Below, in pieces: positions 1 to 7,707 of a stretch of DNA of 11,280 nucleotides; position 1 is the first letter of the stretch; every line of letters begins with the position of its first letter. The notes beneath the pieces were generated by a model. That model saw nothing but the letters and a program-made list of their open reading frames with translations, was not told the DNA's origin and searched no databases. The position numbers were made by a program, and so were the translations under genes. This DNA is from Pseudomonadota bacterium (lineage in GTDB: Bacteria > Pseudomonadota > Gammaproteobacteria > Xanthomonadales > Marinicellaceae), in NCBI GenBank assembly GCA_008501575.1, contig QQUO01000252.1, forward strand, positions 1 through 11,280, in the 5' to 3' direction.

Positions 1-2403
1 GTTTTTGTGATACACACAGACCGCTTGTTCTTCTGATAGGCTGTTGGCGGTATCACAGGCAAAAGTCAGGCCATCGGTGGCGGCTGTATTTTGAATACCG
101 ACAGTGGCAGAAGCGCCATCGGCCCCCGGTCCGCGGTGTTGGAAAACCCACTGCGAACTGTGCGGATATAAGATTGCCTGAATGTCCATGGAATTAATGG
201 CTGCACCACCATAGTAATAAGCACCTTTCCATAAAAACACATCACAGGCTAAATTTTCACCGGTTTCGGCGTCACGCGGACAATCGTTAAAAGATTTGTG
301 ATAAAACGTGGAGGAATTCAAATCATCATGCATCACAGCGATGCGGCCACCGGTACTGTCTTTGTCAGGGCTTGCCGGTAACGGGCAATCATTGTCCCAG
401 TCAATGCCGTTGGCATTGCCATAAGTGTTTAAATAGCCATTGGTGGAGGCCACCAATGTGGATACCGTTTGGTCATAATGTTGAAAGGATTGGCCCAATT
501 GAATTTTGGCGTAACCTTCATCGTCAGCAGTGGTGCCCGTGACCGGTCCCAGAGTCCATGGATGGTGGGTACCATTTTGGCTGATGTCAATAAATTTGGT
601 GTAACATTGTGCGCTGCTGTTACCAAACTTATCAAGTTGTTGTTCAGCTTTATTGTTGAATAAAAGATGGCCACCACTGGCTGACAGGTTACCGATATTT
701 TTAACTGTCACAGAAGCTCGCCAACGCTCACCCGGATCGATGTTGTTGTCATTGTTGCCACAGAGCTGGGTGAATGTGGGTTGGCCGACAATTTGAATAT
801 CAGGTGCTTTGACAATCACAGCGCGTGAATCCACCTCTCGACAACCACTGGAATCTACAACCGTCAAGGTCACGTTACCCACATAAGCCTGAGAATAACG
901 GCTGCTGAGGCTGCTGCCGTGACCGTCCGGCTGGCCGTCACCGTTAAGATCCCAGCTGTATTGATAACCACCGCTGCCACCGCTTACCTGGGCACTGAAC
1001 ACAGCCGTTTCACCGACCTTAATGTTATTGGGTGTGGTGATATTCACTATTGGTGCGTCGCATCTTCCTGAGGTATCCAGGGTCATTTGCTGACTGTTAT
1101 TGGGATCCAGCCAGTCTTTTAAGCGTGACTGTGCACTATTACCTTTATCCCAGGAGTAATAAAAACGGCCGTACCAATCGGAACTATTATTGCCACAAGC
1201 GGCATAACCGCCATGCAGCTGTCCTACTAAATGGTAATTACTGTTCCATAATCCTGAACCGGATGAACCACCTTCTGTGGTACCCAAGTCCCAATCAACC
1301 ACCCGTAAATGGGTACTACCACCACCACTGGTCTGTAAATAACCGGTGATTTTTAAGGGATCATTTTCAAAACTGATTCGCTTAGCATGACCTGCAGGGT
1401 GATGTATGGTGATGCCTGAGTTGAAGCTGGTGTTATGGCGATCCCAGCCGCTGTAATGCAGGTCGAATGAGGTGCTGGGTGTTTGATTCAGTAAGAGCAA
1501 GGCAAAATCACTGGTGGGGTTATGAGCCACCAAAGTGGCACCGGATTGGCGCTGGTTAAAGGTGCCTTTGTTAATGGGTGTGCCACTGCTTCCAGAACCC
1601 GGAGTACGACACGTTTGTGATTCATAATTCCAAATAATATTCACCGAAGCCGCCACGCTGTCTTGGTCGCTGCTGGTGCTGTCGGTGTAACCGCAATGAG
1701 AGGCTGTTAAAAAATACGGTGTGCTGTCCTGGGTTGTGTTATTAATTAATTGCCCGGTACAAACGTAGCCACCTTCGCCCGGCACTTGAAAGCTGTATTG
1801 ACCGACACTGCTGATTTCAGGGCGCCAGTCATCACCTTCCGGGCAGGCCACATCGACATTACAGCTGCCACTTTTTAAGCCATTGTCTGCCGGGCTTTTC
1901 CAGTATTCATAAAACCCCCGTGCCACCTGGTTAATATTAAATGACAGGTAGGACTGTTCCTGATGCTTAACGGTAAATGTTAGATTGGCATGATCACCCG
2001 GCACATCACCAATCCAGAAATGGCCATTTTTCGGGTTATAACGATCGTTGTAGGGGCCCCGTAATAGACTTTTGTCATCGTTATAAATCCACAGTTCAGC
2101 CGATGGCGGTAGAAAAAAATCTGTCATGCCGACATTTATGCTGGTGGCATTGTCCGCCGATAAGCGCAGTGTATACTCCATCTGGCCGGCAGTATTTTTT
2201 TGCCAACTGACTTTTGAACGATCTTGTTTGCTGTTGTATATATCATTAACGGTTGTGACGACCGCATATTTAAGCGGTCCATTAGGTTTGATTTCGGTTT
2301 GTTTAAGTTTTTCAACGTTTACAGCTGGCAGAGAGTAGTATTCAATGGCGTCAAGATTAAAACTCAGAACAATTAAAATAACCGGCAAAAATTTATTAAA
2401 CAT
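1..2403 (-). CDS. Secreted lysyl-endopeptidase-like serine protease with PKD and C-terminal beta-sandwich domains (3' end missing)
   Basis: The frame is open from ATG at 2403 to the left edge: 801 codons without a stop, so the C-terminus is missing. Residues 1-19 form a signal peptide with a likely cut after LDA, so the product is exported. Residues 20-177 look like a propeptide. Residues 178-446 match the Achromobacter protease I (lysyl endopeptidase, family S1) pattern: SCNVDVACPEGD start, His236 in LTASHCG, Asp299 in SDFALLLL, Ser381 in GGSSGSG, then GQLHGG and SRLKDWLDP. Asp409 in SSDWYGR aligns with the residue I recall as setting lysine specificity. A PKD domain follows (about 450-531, with DLNGDGQPDG), then a region with an NIDPGERW motif (about 536-630), and a Cys-rich beta-sandwich with STNGYL and SATVGIQN motifs (about 632-795). 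It starts 1 nt after the SPOR gene stop, with GAGG about 9 nt upstream. Family assignment is firm; strict Lys specificity is inferred. Confidence 0.9.
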   Translation of the reverse strand, partial: MFNKFLPVILIVLSFNLDAIEYYSLPAVNVEKLKQTEIKPNGPLKYAVVTTVNDIYNSKQDRSKVSWQKNTAGQMEYTLRLSADNATSINVGMTDFFLPPSAELWIYNDDKSLLRGPYNDRYNPKNGHFWIGDVPGDHANLTFTVKHQEQSYLSFNINQVARGFYEYWKSPADNGLKSGSCNVDVACPEGDDWRPEISSVGQYSFQVPGEGGYVCTGQLINNTTQDSTPYFLTASHCGYTDSTSSDQDSVAASVNIIWNYESQTCRTPGSGSSGTPINKGTFNQRQSGATLVAHNPTSDFALLLLNQTPSTSFDLHYSGWDRHNTSFNSGITIHHPAGHAKRISFENDPLKITGYLQTSGGGSTHLRVVDWDLGTTEGGSSGSGLWNSNYHLVGQLHGGYAACGNNSSDWYGRFYYSWDKGNSAQSRLKDWLDPNNSQQMTLDTSGRCDAPIVNITTPNNIKVGETAVFSAQVSGGSGGYQYSWDLNGDGQPDGHGSSLSSRYSQAYVGNVTLTVVDSSGCREVDSRAVIVKAPDIQIVGQPTFTQLCGNNDNNIDPGERWRASVTVKNIGNLSASGGHLLFNNKAEQQLDKFGNSSAQCYTKFIDISQNGTHHPWTLGPVTGTTADDEGYAKIQLGQSFQHYDQTVSTLVASTNGYLNTYGNANGIDWDNDCPLPASPDKDSTGGRIAVMHDDLNSSTFYHKSFNDCPRDAETGENLACDVFLWKGAYYYGGAAINSMDIQAILYPHSSQWVFQHRGPGADGASATVGIQNTAATDGLTFACDTANSLSEEQAVCVYHKN

Positions 2404-2404
2404 T

Positions 2405-2977
2405 TTATTCGACCTCGGCGGTGGTTTCTTTCAGCATTAACACCCGTTGTCCCATTTTTTCAATGGCACGTTTTTGTTTGTCCGCTTCGCGACCTGATTC
2501 AAAGGGACCAACCCGTACCCGGTGCCATTGGGTGTCATTGACATTAATGGTTTGAATATAGGCAATTTGCCCACTAAAAGCAATTTTTGCCTTCATTGCC
2601 TCTGCATCGGCTTTGTTTTTAAAAGACGCCACTTGCAGAATATATTGGTAATTTTGGTTTTTCTTGGCAGCTTCCTGGGCAATATCTTCCTTGGGGATGA
2701 CCACTTCCATTTCCGGTAAAACGGTATAAAAGTCATAATTGTTGGCACGTTTAGCCACATGGGTGCTGACATCTTCCACAGGTTGCTGGGCACTCTGATC
2801 AGGTGCCGGTTTGTCATTATTTTTAACCGGTTCGGGCACCCAGCCATTGGCATAAATAATGACGGCAATTAATAATCCGAATAACACACCGCTGGACAGA
2901 ATAATCCAACCGGGTACCGGTCGTTTGCGACCGGCGGTACGGGCTGATTTCTTACGGGTGGTTTTACGTTTAGTCAT
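2405..2977 (-). CDS. FtsN-like SPOR-domain inner-membrane protein
   Basis: This 190-residue protein has a basic cytoplasmic tail (1-22), one transmembrane segment (about 23-44), a Pro/Gln-rich periplasmic linker, a YDFYTVLPEMEV motif (81-92) and a C-terminal SPOR domain (about 110-184, YILQVASFKNKADAEAMKAK then WHRVRVGPF). SPOR domains bind denuded peptidoglycan at the division septum, so a role in division or cell-wall maintenance is likely. The family often sits directly after argS in gammaproteobacteria, for example in Pseudomonas. I chose ATG 2977, which overlaps the argS stop by 8 nt and has GAGGA 11 nt upstream, over an in-frame ATG at 3025, which would add 16 untypical residues and overlap argS further. 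Whether it is the functional FtsN or a paralogue cannot be told here, so I give no symbol. Confidence 0.88.
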   Translation of the reverse strand: MTKRKTTRKKSARTAGRKRPVPGWIILSSGVLFGLLIAVIIYANGWVPEPVKNNDKPAPDQSAQQPVEDVSTHVAKRANNYDFYTVLPEMEVVIPKEDIAQEAAKKNQNYQYILQVASFKNKADAEAMKAKIAFSGQIAYIQTINVNDTQWHRVRVGPFESGREADKQKRAIEKMGQRVLMLKETTAEVE

Positions 2978-4754
2978 CTTGATCAAAGTCCTCACTGTAC
3001 ATTTCAGTCGGTGCTGAAGAGCCAATTAATGCCAAGCCATCTGCCAGTATATAGCGTGTGGCTGAACATAAGTTTAACCTGGCATTGCGTAAATCTTCGT
3101 TATCTCCCTGGATTTTACAATGGGCATAAAATTGATGAAAGCTCTGTGCCAAATCCTTGAGATAATTGGCAATGGTGTTGACCTGATAACTCACGGCTGC
3201 TTTGGCAACGGTTTCGGCATACATGGACAATTGTCTAATCAAGGCTTTTTCATAATCACTGTCCAACAGTTTTAAATTAACAATACCGATTTCTTCATTG
3301 TAAGGCATGTTCTGGGCATCCAGTTGTCTAAACACGCTGCAAATGCGGGCGTGGGCATATTGAATATAAAAAACCGGATTGTCCTTGGTCTGACTTTTCG
3401 CCAGTTCTAAGTCGAAATCCAAATGCTGATCATGGGAGCGCATCACATAAAAATAACGGGCGGCATCGGTACCCACTTCATCCACCAGGGTTTTTAAGGT
3501 AATAAAACTGCCTGAGCGGGTACTCATTTTCAGCTTTTCCTGACCTTTAAACAGGTTGGCAAATTGAACCAACAGAATATCGACTTTATCGGCCTCATAA
3601 CCCAGGGCCTTGGCGGCGGCTTTGAGGCGACTGATGTAACCATGGTGATCGGCACCAAAAATGTAAATGGCACGGTCAAAGCCGCGTTCAAATTTGTTCA
3701 ACAAATAAGCCACATCCGATGCAAAATAGGTTTTTTGACCATTTTCGCGCATTAACACCCGATCCTTGTCATCACCAAAGTAGGTGGCATTAAACCACCA
3801 GGCACCTTCTTTTTTGAACACATGTTCGCCATCCTTTAAACGCTGCATGGCACGGTCAATCCAATCGGATTGGTGCAATTTTTTTTCTGAAAACCATTCA
3901 TCATAATGAACATTAAAATCCTCTAAGTCATCTTTAATACCACTGAGAATTTCATTTAAAGCAATCTTAAAGACTTTTTGATAGTTGTCATTCAGTAAAT
4001 TTTTACTGTTCTGAATGACATCATCAATATGGGCTTCCTTATCACCACCCTGGGATTCATCTTTGGTCACCTGGTCAAAAATCTGATTCACTTCGACGCG
4101 TAAATCATCACCAAATTTGGCCCGCACCTGACGGGCAATGTTGACGATATAATCACCTTGATAACCATTGTCCGGAAAACGCAATTGATCACCGCATAAT
4201 TCCAGATAGCGCAGCCACACAGAAGTGGCCAGAATATCCATTTGCCGACCGTGGTCGTTTACATAGTATTCGGCATGCACTTGATAGCCTGATTTTTTTA
4301 AGACATTGACCAAACTTGAACCATAAGCCGCGCCACGGCCGTGACCGACATGCAAAGGGCCGGTGGGGTTGGCCGATACAAATTCAACGGTGACGTGCTG
4401 GTCTTTGCCGATGTCATTGCGGCCAAAATCTTCTTTTTGTTCGATTATTTTACGAATAACTTGCAAGCGGCATTGTTTGGTCAGGGTGAAATTAATAAAA
4501 CCCGGTTTAACCGCTTCCACCTGTTCAATGTGCTTCGATTGATTTAAGGCACCAACAATCATGTGGGCAATTTCGATGGGTGGTTTTTTTAATTGTTTTT
4601 GCAACACCATGGCAATGTTAGCGGCATAGTCACCATGGGCCGGATTGCGAGCGCGTTCAACCTGAATGTCAGGCAGAGTTTCTAACTGGATTTCCTCGCG
4701 CTGGATTAAATGCTCTAAGGCATTTTCAATTAATTCTTGGATGTGACCGATCAT
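2970..4754 (-). CDS. argS: Arginyl-tRNA synthetase
   Basis: This 594-residue class I aminoacyl-tRNA synthetase charges tRNA-Arg with arginine in the cytosol. Visible parts are the N-terminal tRNA D-loop recognition domain (1-110), the catalytic ATP site with HVGH (135-138) inside SANPTGPLHVGHGRGA, the KMSKS-like loop KMSTR (409-413), and the C-terminal DALR anticodon-binding domain (about 462-585) ending in the usual SAPTEM. Nine acidic residues (YSEDFDQDD) extend past that point; their coding sequence overlaps the start of the next gene. Length is close to the family norm. The ATG at 4754 is preceded by GGAA with 7 nt spacing. It heads the argS-SPOR-protease operon and diverges from mutL. 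Confidence 0.97.
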   Translation of the reverse strand: MIGHIQELIENALEHLIQREEIQLETLPDIQVERARNPAHGDYAANIAMVLQKQLKKPPIEIAHMIVGALNQSKHIEQVEAVKPGFINFTLTKQCRLQVIRKIIEQKEDFGRNDIGKDQHVTVEFVSANPTGPLHVGHGRGAAYGSSLVNVLKKSGYQVHAEYYVNDHGRQMDILATSVWLRYLELCGDQLRFPDNGYQGDYIVNIARQVRAKFGDDLRVEVNQIFDQVTKDESQGGDKEAHIDDVIQNSKNLLNDNYQKVFKIALNEILSGIKDDLEDFNVHYDEWFSEKKLHQSDWIDRAMQRLKDGEHVFKKEGAWWFNATYFGDDKDRVLMRENGQKTYFASDVAYLLNKFERGFDRAIYIFGADHHGYISRLKAAAKALGYEADKVDILLVQFANLFKGQEKLKMSTRSGSFITLKTLVDEVGTDAARYFYVMRSHDQHLDFDLELAKSQTKDNPVFYIQYAHARICSVFRQLDAQNMPYNEEIGIVNLKLLDSDYEKALIRQLSMYAETVAKAAVSYQVNTIANYLKDLAQSFHQFYAHCKIQGDNEDLRNARLNLCSATRYILADGLALIGSSAPTEMYSEDFDQDD

Positions 4755-4785
4755 TTATGGATTCCGGTGGGCTGAAAAACGCACC

Positions 4786-4812
4786 ATTTTACCAAATTGA
4801 CACACGTGTCAC
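4786..4812 (-). promoter_or_regulatory. Candidate argS promoter (extended -10)
   Basis: Reading the minus strand, an extended -10 (TGGTAAAAT; hexamer at 4791-4786) lies about 32 nt before the argS ATG. A GTGACA -35-like hexamer sits at 4812-4807 with a 15-nt spacer. The short spacer is unusual, but an extended -10 can work with a weak -35. It implies a leader of roughly 25 nt. This is pattern matching only. Confidence 0.42.
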
Positions 4813-4823
4813 CATGTTAATGT
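4797..4823 (+). promoter_or_regulatory. Candidate mutL promoter (consensus -35, extended -10)
   Basis: On the plus strand a perfect TTGACA (4797-4802) is followed after 15 nt by TAATGT (4818-4823), preceded by TG in extended -10 position. It would give a leader of about 100 nt before mutL. The -10 hexamer matches consensus at only three positions and the spacer is short. A second possible -10, TAAAAT at 4920-4925, lies only 8 nt before the mutL ATG and lacks a good -35. The -35 interleaves with that of argS. Confidence 0.35.
4798..4811. repeat. 14-bp inverted repeat TGACAC-AC-GTGTCA between argS and mutL
   Basis: Two perfect 6-bp arms are separated by 2 nt, with an 8-bp perfect palindrome ACACGTGT inside (4802-4809). 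It lies exactly over the two candidate -35 boxes. It may therefore be a repressor site controlling both genes, or merely two opposed TTGACA-like hexamers. Confidence 0.5.
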
Positions 4824-4932
4824 ATGTTTGCAGCCACAAAGAACCTGCGTATTTATCAGGTAACAGAGGTGTGGTCATAAACAGCAGGTGTTTAACTGGT
4901 CACTGATTCATAAAACCGCTAAAATAAGCCCG

Positions 4933-6762
4933 ATGAATATTCATAAGTTACCCAATCAACTGATCGACCAAATCGCTGCCGGCGAAGTGGTGGAGCGACC
5001 GGCTTCGGTGGTCAAAGAGCTGGTGGAAAATGCCCTGGATGCCGGCGCCACACAAATTACAATCGAAGTCCAAACCGGTGGTAAAAAACACATCAAGATT
5101 ACCGACAACGGACAGGGCATTGCCAAACAGGATTTGGCCTTAGCCATTGAACGCCACGCCACCAGCAAAATTGATTCCCTGTATGACTTAGAGCATCTAA
5201 GTTCTTTGGGATTTCGTGGTGAAGCCTTGCCGAGTATCGCTTCGGTCAGCCGCTTTAAAATGACATCACAGCATTGTGATGCGGACATGGCTTTTTGTAT
5301 TCGCAGTGATGGCGGCCAGGTCAGTGGTCCGGAGCCCGCCGCCCATCCGCCGGGAACCACGGTGGAAGTCACTGATTTGTTTTACAACACCCCGGCACGG
5401 CGACGCTTTTTAAAAACCGATCGCACCGAGTTCTTACGCATTGATGAGCTTATTAAACAATTGAGTTTGTCGCGCTTTGATGTTGGTTTTCGATTGGCCC
5501 ATAATGGTCAAATTGTGCGCCACGCCCAGGCCGGTGACGCTGAGCCCTTGATTAATCAGCGCATTAGTCAACTGTGCGGTAAGGATTTTATGCAGCAGGC
5601 TTTGCACATTGAGCATCAGCGGGGTGATTTAAAATTATCCGGCTGGGTGGCGAAACCCAATTGGAACCGTGCCCGCGCCGACCGCCAATTCTTTTTTATT
5701 AACGGCCGCGTGATTAAGGATAAATTGGTGGCCCATGCCATCCGGCAAGCCTATCAGGATGTGTTGTTTCATGGTCGCCATCCGGCTTTTGTGCTGTACC
5801 TTAATCTCAATCCGGAATTGGTGGATGTCAATGTCCATCCGACCAAACATGAGGTGCGCTTTCGGGACACCCGATTGGTGCATGATTTTATTTTTGGCGC
5901 CATTCATCAGACCCTGGCACCGGCCCGGATGCAGGAACAAACTAAGGCAGCTGAATCATTAGGTCAGTCATTTGAGTCGGTACCGGTACAAGATCGCATG
6001 GCTTTTGGTGCCGGTGGTTTTGGTGGTCAGGGTCATGCTCGTCACACGGGTGCCACAGCACACAGCAGTTTGAATTATTTACAAAAACTGGCTTCAGCGA
6101 ATCCTCATGCACCGACAGAGGAGGCCACAAATGCTTATGGGGGCGCTCAATTTCCGGAAGCAAATCAGGCCGAAGGCATACCGCCACTGGGTTATGCCAA
6201 AGCCCAAATTCATGGTGTGTTTATTCTGGCAGAAAACAAACAGGGGCTGATTATTGTTGATATGCATGCCGCCCATGAGCGTATTTTATACGAGCGCATG
6301 AAACAGCGTTTTGCCGATGATCAACTTAAAAACCAAAAATTATTGGTACCGATACAAATCAATGTCAGCGCCCGGGAAGTGGCGGTGGTGGAAGAGCAGG
6401 GTGAATGGCTGACGCAATTGGGTTTTGATATCAGCGTCACCGGTGAAGAAAGTATCACCGTGCGTAAGATACCGGCGATTTTGGCCCAGGCTGATGTCGA
6501 AGAATTACTGAAAGATGTGCTGTCTGAAGTGGTGGCCCTGGGTTCCAGCACAAAAATTGAAGGTGCCATCAATGAAATCCTATCGACCATGGCCTGCCAT
6601 GGTTCAGTGCGTGCCAATCATCAACTCACCTTAATGGAAATGAATGCCCTGTTACGGGACATGGAAAACACCCTGCGTTCGGATCAGTGTAACCATGGAC
6701 GTCCAACCTGGACCCAGTTGGATATGAGGCAATTGGATAAATTGTTTTTACGCGGGCAATAA
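4933..6762 (+). CDS. mutL: DNA mismatch repair protein MutL, nicking-endonuclease type
   Basis: This 609-residue protein couples MutS mismatch recognition to strand removal. The N-terminal GHKL ATPase shows E32/N33 in VENALDAGA, DNGQGI (58-63), RHATSKI (74-80), SLGFRGEALPSIASVS (91-106) and a DLFYNTPARRRFLKT stretch. A variable linker covers about 340-410. The C-terminal domain carries the metal-binding nuclease motif as DMHAAHERILYE (443-454; canonical DQHA-X2-E-X4-E), a QKLLVP clamp-binding-type motif (468-473), ACHGSVRAN (from Cys555 region), CNHGRP (586-591) and a terminal FLR (605-607). So it is probably an endonuclease MutL, unlike E. coli MutL. ATG 4933 gives the standard start (MNIHKLPNQLIDQIAAGEVV); the open frame reaches back to a GTG at 4888, but those 15 residues are not typical of MutL. 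The SD sequence is weak. It diverges from argS and leads the miaA-dtd operon. Confidence 0.96.
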   Translation: MNIHKLPNQLIDQIAAGEVVERPASVVKELVENALDAGATQITIEVQTGGKKHIKITDNGQGIAKQDLALAIERHATSKIDSLYDLEHLSSLGFRGEALPSIASVSRFKMTSQHCDADMAFCIRSDGGQVSGPEPAAHPPGTTVEVTDLFYNTPARRRFLKTDRTEFLRIDELIKQLSLSRFDVGFRLAHNGQIVRHAQAGDAEPLINQRISQLCGKDFMQQALHIEHQRGDLKLSGWVAKPNWNRARADRQFFFINGRVIKDKLVAHAIRQAYQDVLFHGRHPAFVLYLNLNPELVDVNVHPTKHEVRFRDTRLVHDFIFGAIHQTLAPARMQEQTKAAESLGQSFESVPVQDRMAFGAGGFGGQGHARHTGATAHSSLNYLQKLASANPHAPTEEATNAYGGAQFPEANQAEGIPPLGYAKAQIHGVFILAENKQGLIIVDMHAAHERILYERMKQRFADDQLKNQKLLVPIQINVSAREVAVVEEQGEWLTQLGFDISVTGEESITVRKIPAILAQADVEELLKDVLSEVVALGSSTKIEGAINEILSTMACHGSVRANHQLTLMEMNALLRDMENTLRSDQCNHGRPTWTQLDMRQLDKLFLRGQ

Positions 6763-6765
6763 AAA

Positions 6766-7707
6766 TTGAATAATCTGCGTCAACAACCCGCCATTTTCTT
6801 AATGGGCCCCACCGCTGCCGGTAAAACCGATGCCGCCATTCGTCTTCATGAACAATATCAGGCCGATATTATTTCGGTGGATTCGGCTTTGGTGTATCGT
6901 GGTATGGATATAGGCACCGCTAAACCCGATGCCGAGACCTTAAAACGCGCACCGCATGCCCTCATTGATATTCGCGAGCCGTGGCAGCCTTATTCAGCGT
7001 CAGATTTTCGCCGCGATGCGCTCCCATTAATACAGCAGAGTTGGTACAACAATCGCATTCCGTTATTGGCCGGCGGTACCATGTTGTATTACAGAGCCTT
7101 ACAACAAGGCTTATCGTCTTTACCGTCAGCCGATGAAACCATTCGTGCTGAAATTGCACAACAAGCGGAGCAACACGGTTGGCCGACTTTACATAAACGT
7201 CTGCAGAAAATTGATCCTGACAGTGCCGCGCGTATCCATGCCAATGACAGCCAGCGTTTAAGCCGAGCCCTGGAGGTTTATGAAATCACCGGTCAAACCA
7301 TGACCGAGCTCTATGCCCAAGACAGTGAGCAGGGTTTTGCCATCGAAGCTTTAAAAATCGTTATTGCACCGGCAGACCGCGCACTGTTACATGATCGCAT
7401 TGAACAACGCTTTAAACAGATGCTTGATGAGGGATTTTTAGATGAAGTGAAACAATTGCTGACAGATGCCCGTAATCACCCCGATTTACCGGCCATGCGT
7501 TCTGTGGGTTATCGCCAGGCGATTGAGTATTTAAGTGGTGCCAGCGATTATGATGAATTTGTCTTTAAGGGTATCGCCGCCACCCGTCAACTGGCGAAAA
7601 GACAGATAACCTGGTTGCGAAAGGAAACCGATGCCGTTTGGCTGGATCCCACAGCACCTGATTATTTAAATACTTTGGATGAAATGGTGGAGAATTATTT
7701 AGCATGA
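6766..7707 (+). CDS. miaA: tRNA dimethylallyltransferase
   Basis: This 313-residue cytosolic enzyme adds a dimethylallyl group to N6 of adenosine-37 in tRNAs that read UNN codons, the first step towards ms2i6A. The P-loop GPTAAGKT is at 14-21, followed by SVDSALVYRGMDIGTAKP (37-54), YSASDFRRDA (76-85), GGTMLYYRAL (103-112), QRLSRALEVYEITG (163-176), SVGYRQ (246-251) and RQLAKRQITWLR (274-285). All match the family, and the length is close to that of E. coli MiaA. The start is TTG, 3 nt after the mutL stop, without an obvious SD; the next in-frame ATG falls within FLMGPT and would cut into the P-loop strand. Expression therefore probably depends on read-through translation from mutL. mutL-miaA is a classical gammaproteobacterial pair; hfq does not follow here. 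Confidence 0.96.
   Translation: MNNLRQQPAIFLMGPTAAGKTDAAIRLHEQYQADIISVDSALVYRGMDIGTAKPDAETLKRAPHALIDIREPWQPYSASDFRRDALPLIQQSWYNNRIPLLAGGTMLYYRALQQGLSSLPSADETIRAEIAQQAEQHGWPTLHKRLQKIDPDSAARIHANDSQRLSRALEVYEITGQTMTELYAQDSEQGFAIEALKIVIAPADRALLHDRIEQRFKQMLDEGFLDEVKQLLTDARNHPDLPAMRSVGYRQAIEYLSGASDYDEFVFKGIAATRQLAKRQITWLRKETDAVWLDPTAPDYLNTLDEMVENYLA

Noticed and set aside
469..1349. Plus-strand open frames in the region of the protease gene
   Set aside because: They are antisense to a continuous 801-codon minus-strand frame with clear protease motifs and resemble no family.
2978..3025. Upstream ATG (3025) for the SPOR-domain gene
   Set aside because: It would add 16 residues read out of frame from the argS tail, and ATG 2977 has a better-placed SD and the usual basic start.
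4798..4811. Palindrome as a CRP or FNR site
   Set aside because: The arms TGACAC/GTGTCA with a 2-nt spacer do not match TGTGA-N6-TCACA or the FNR box, and two opposed -35 hexamers already explain the symmetry.
4888..4932. GTG start at 4888 for mutL
   Set aside because: MutL proteins begin at the MNIHKLP-like block; the extra 15 residues are not family-like and would cover the region of the possible proximal promoter.
5400..7200. Minus-strand open frames opposite mutL and miaA
   Set aside because: They are short antisense frames without motifs, explained by codon bias of the plus-strand genes.
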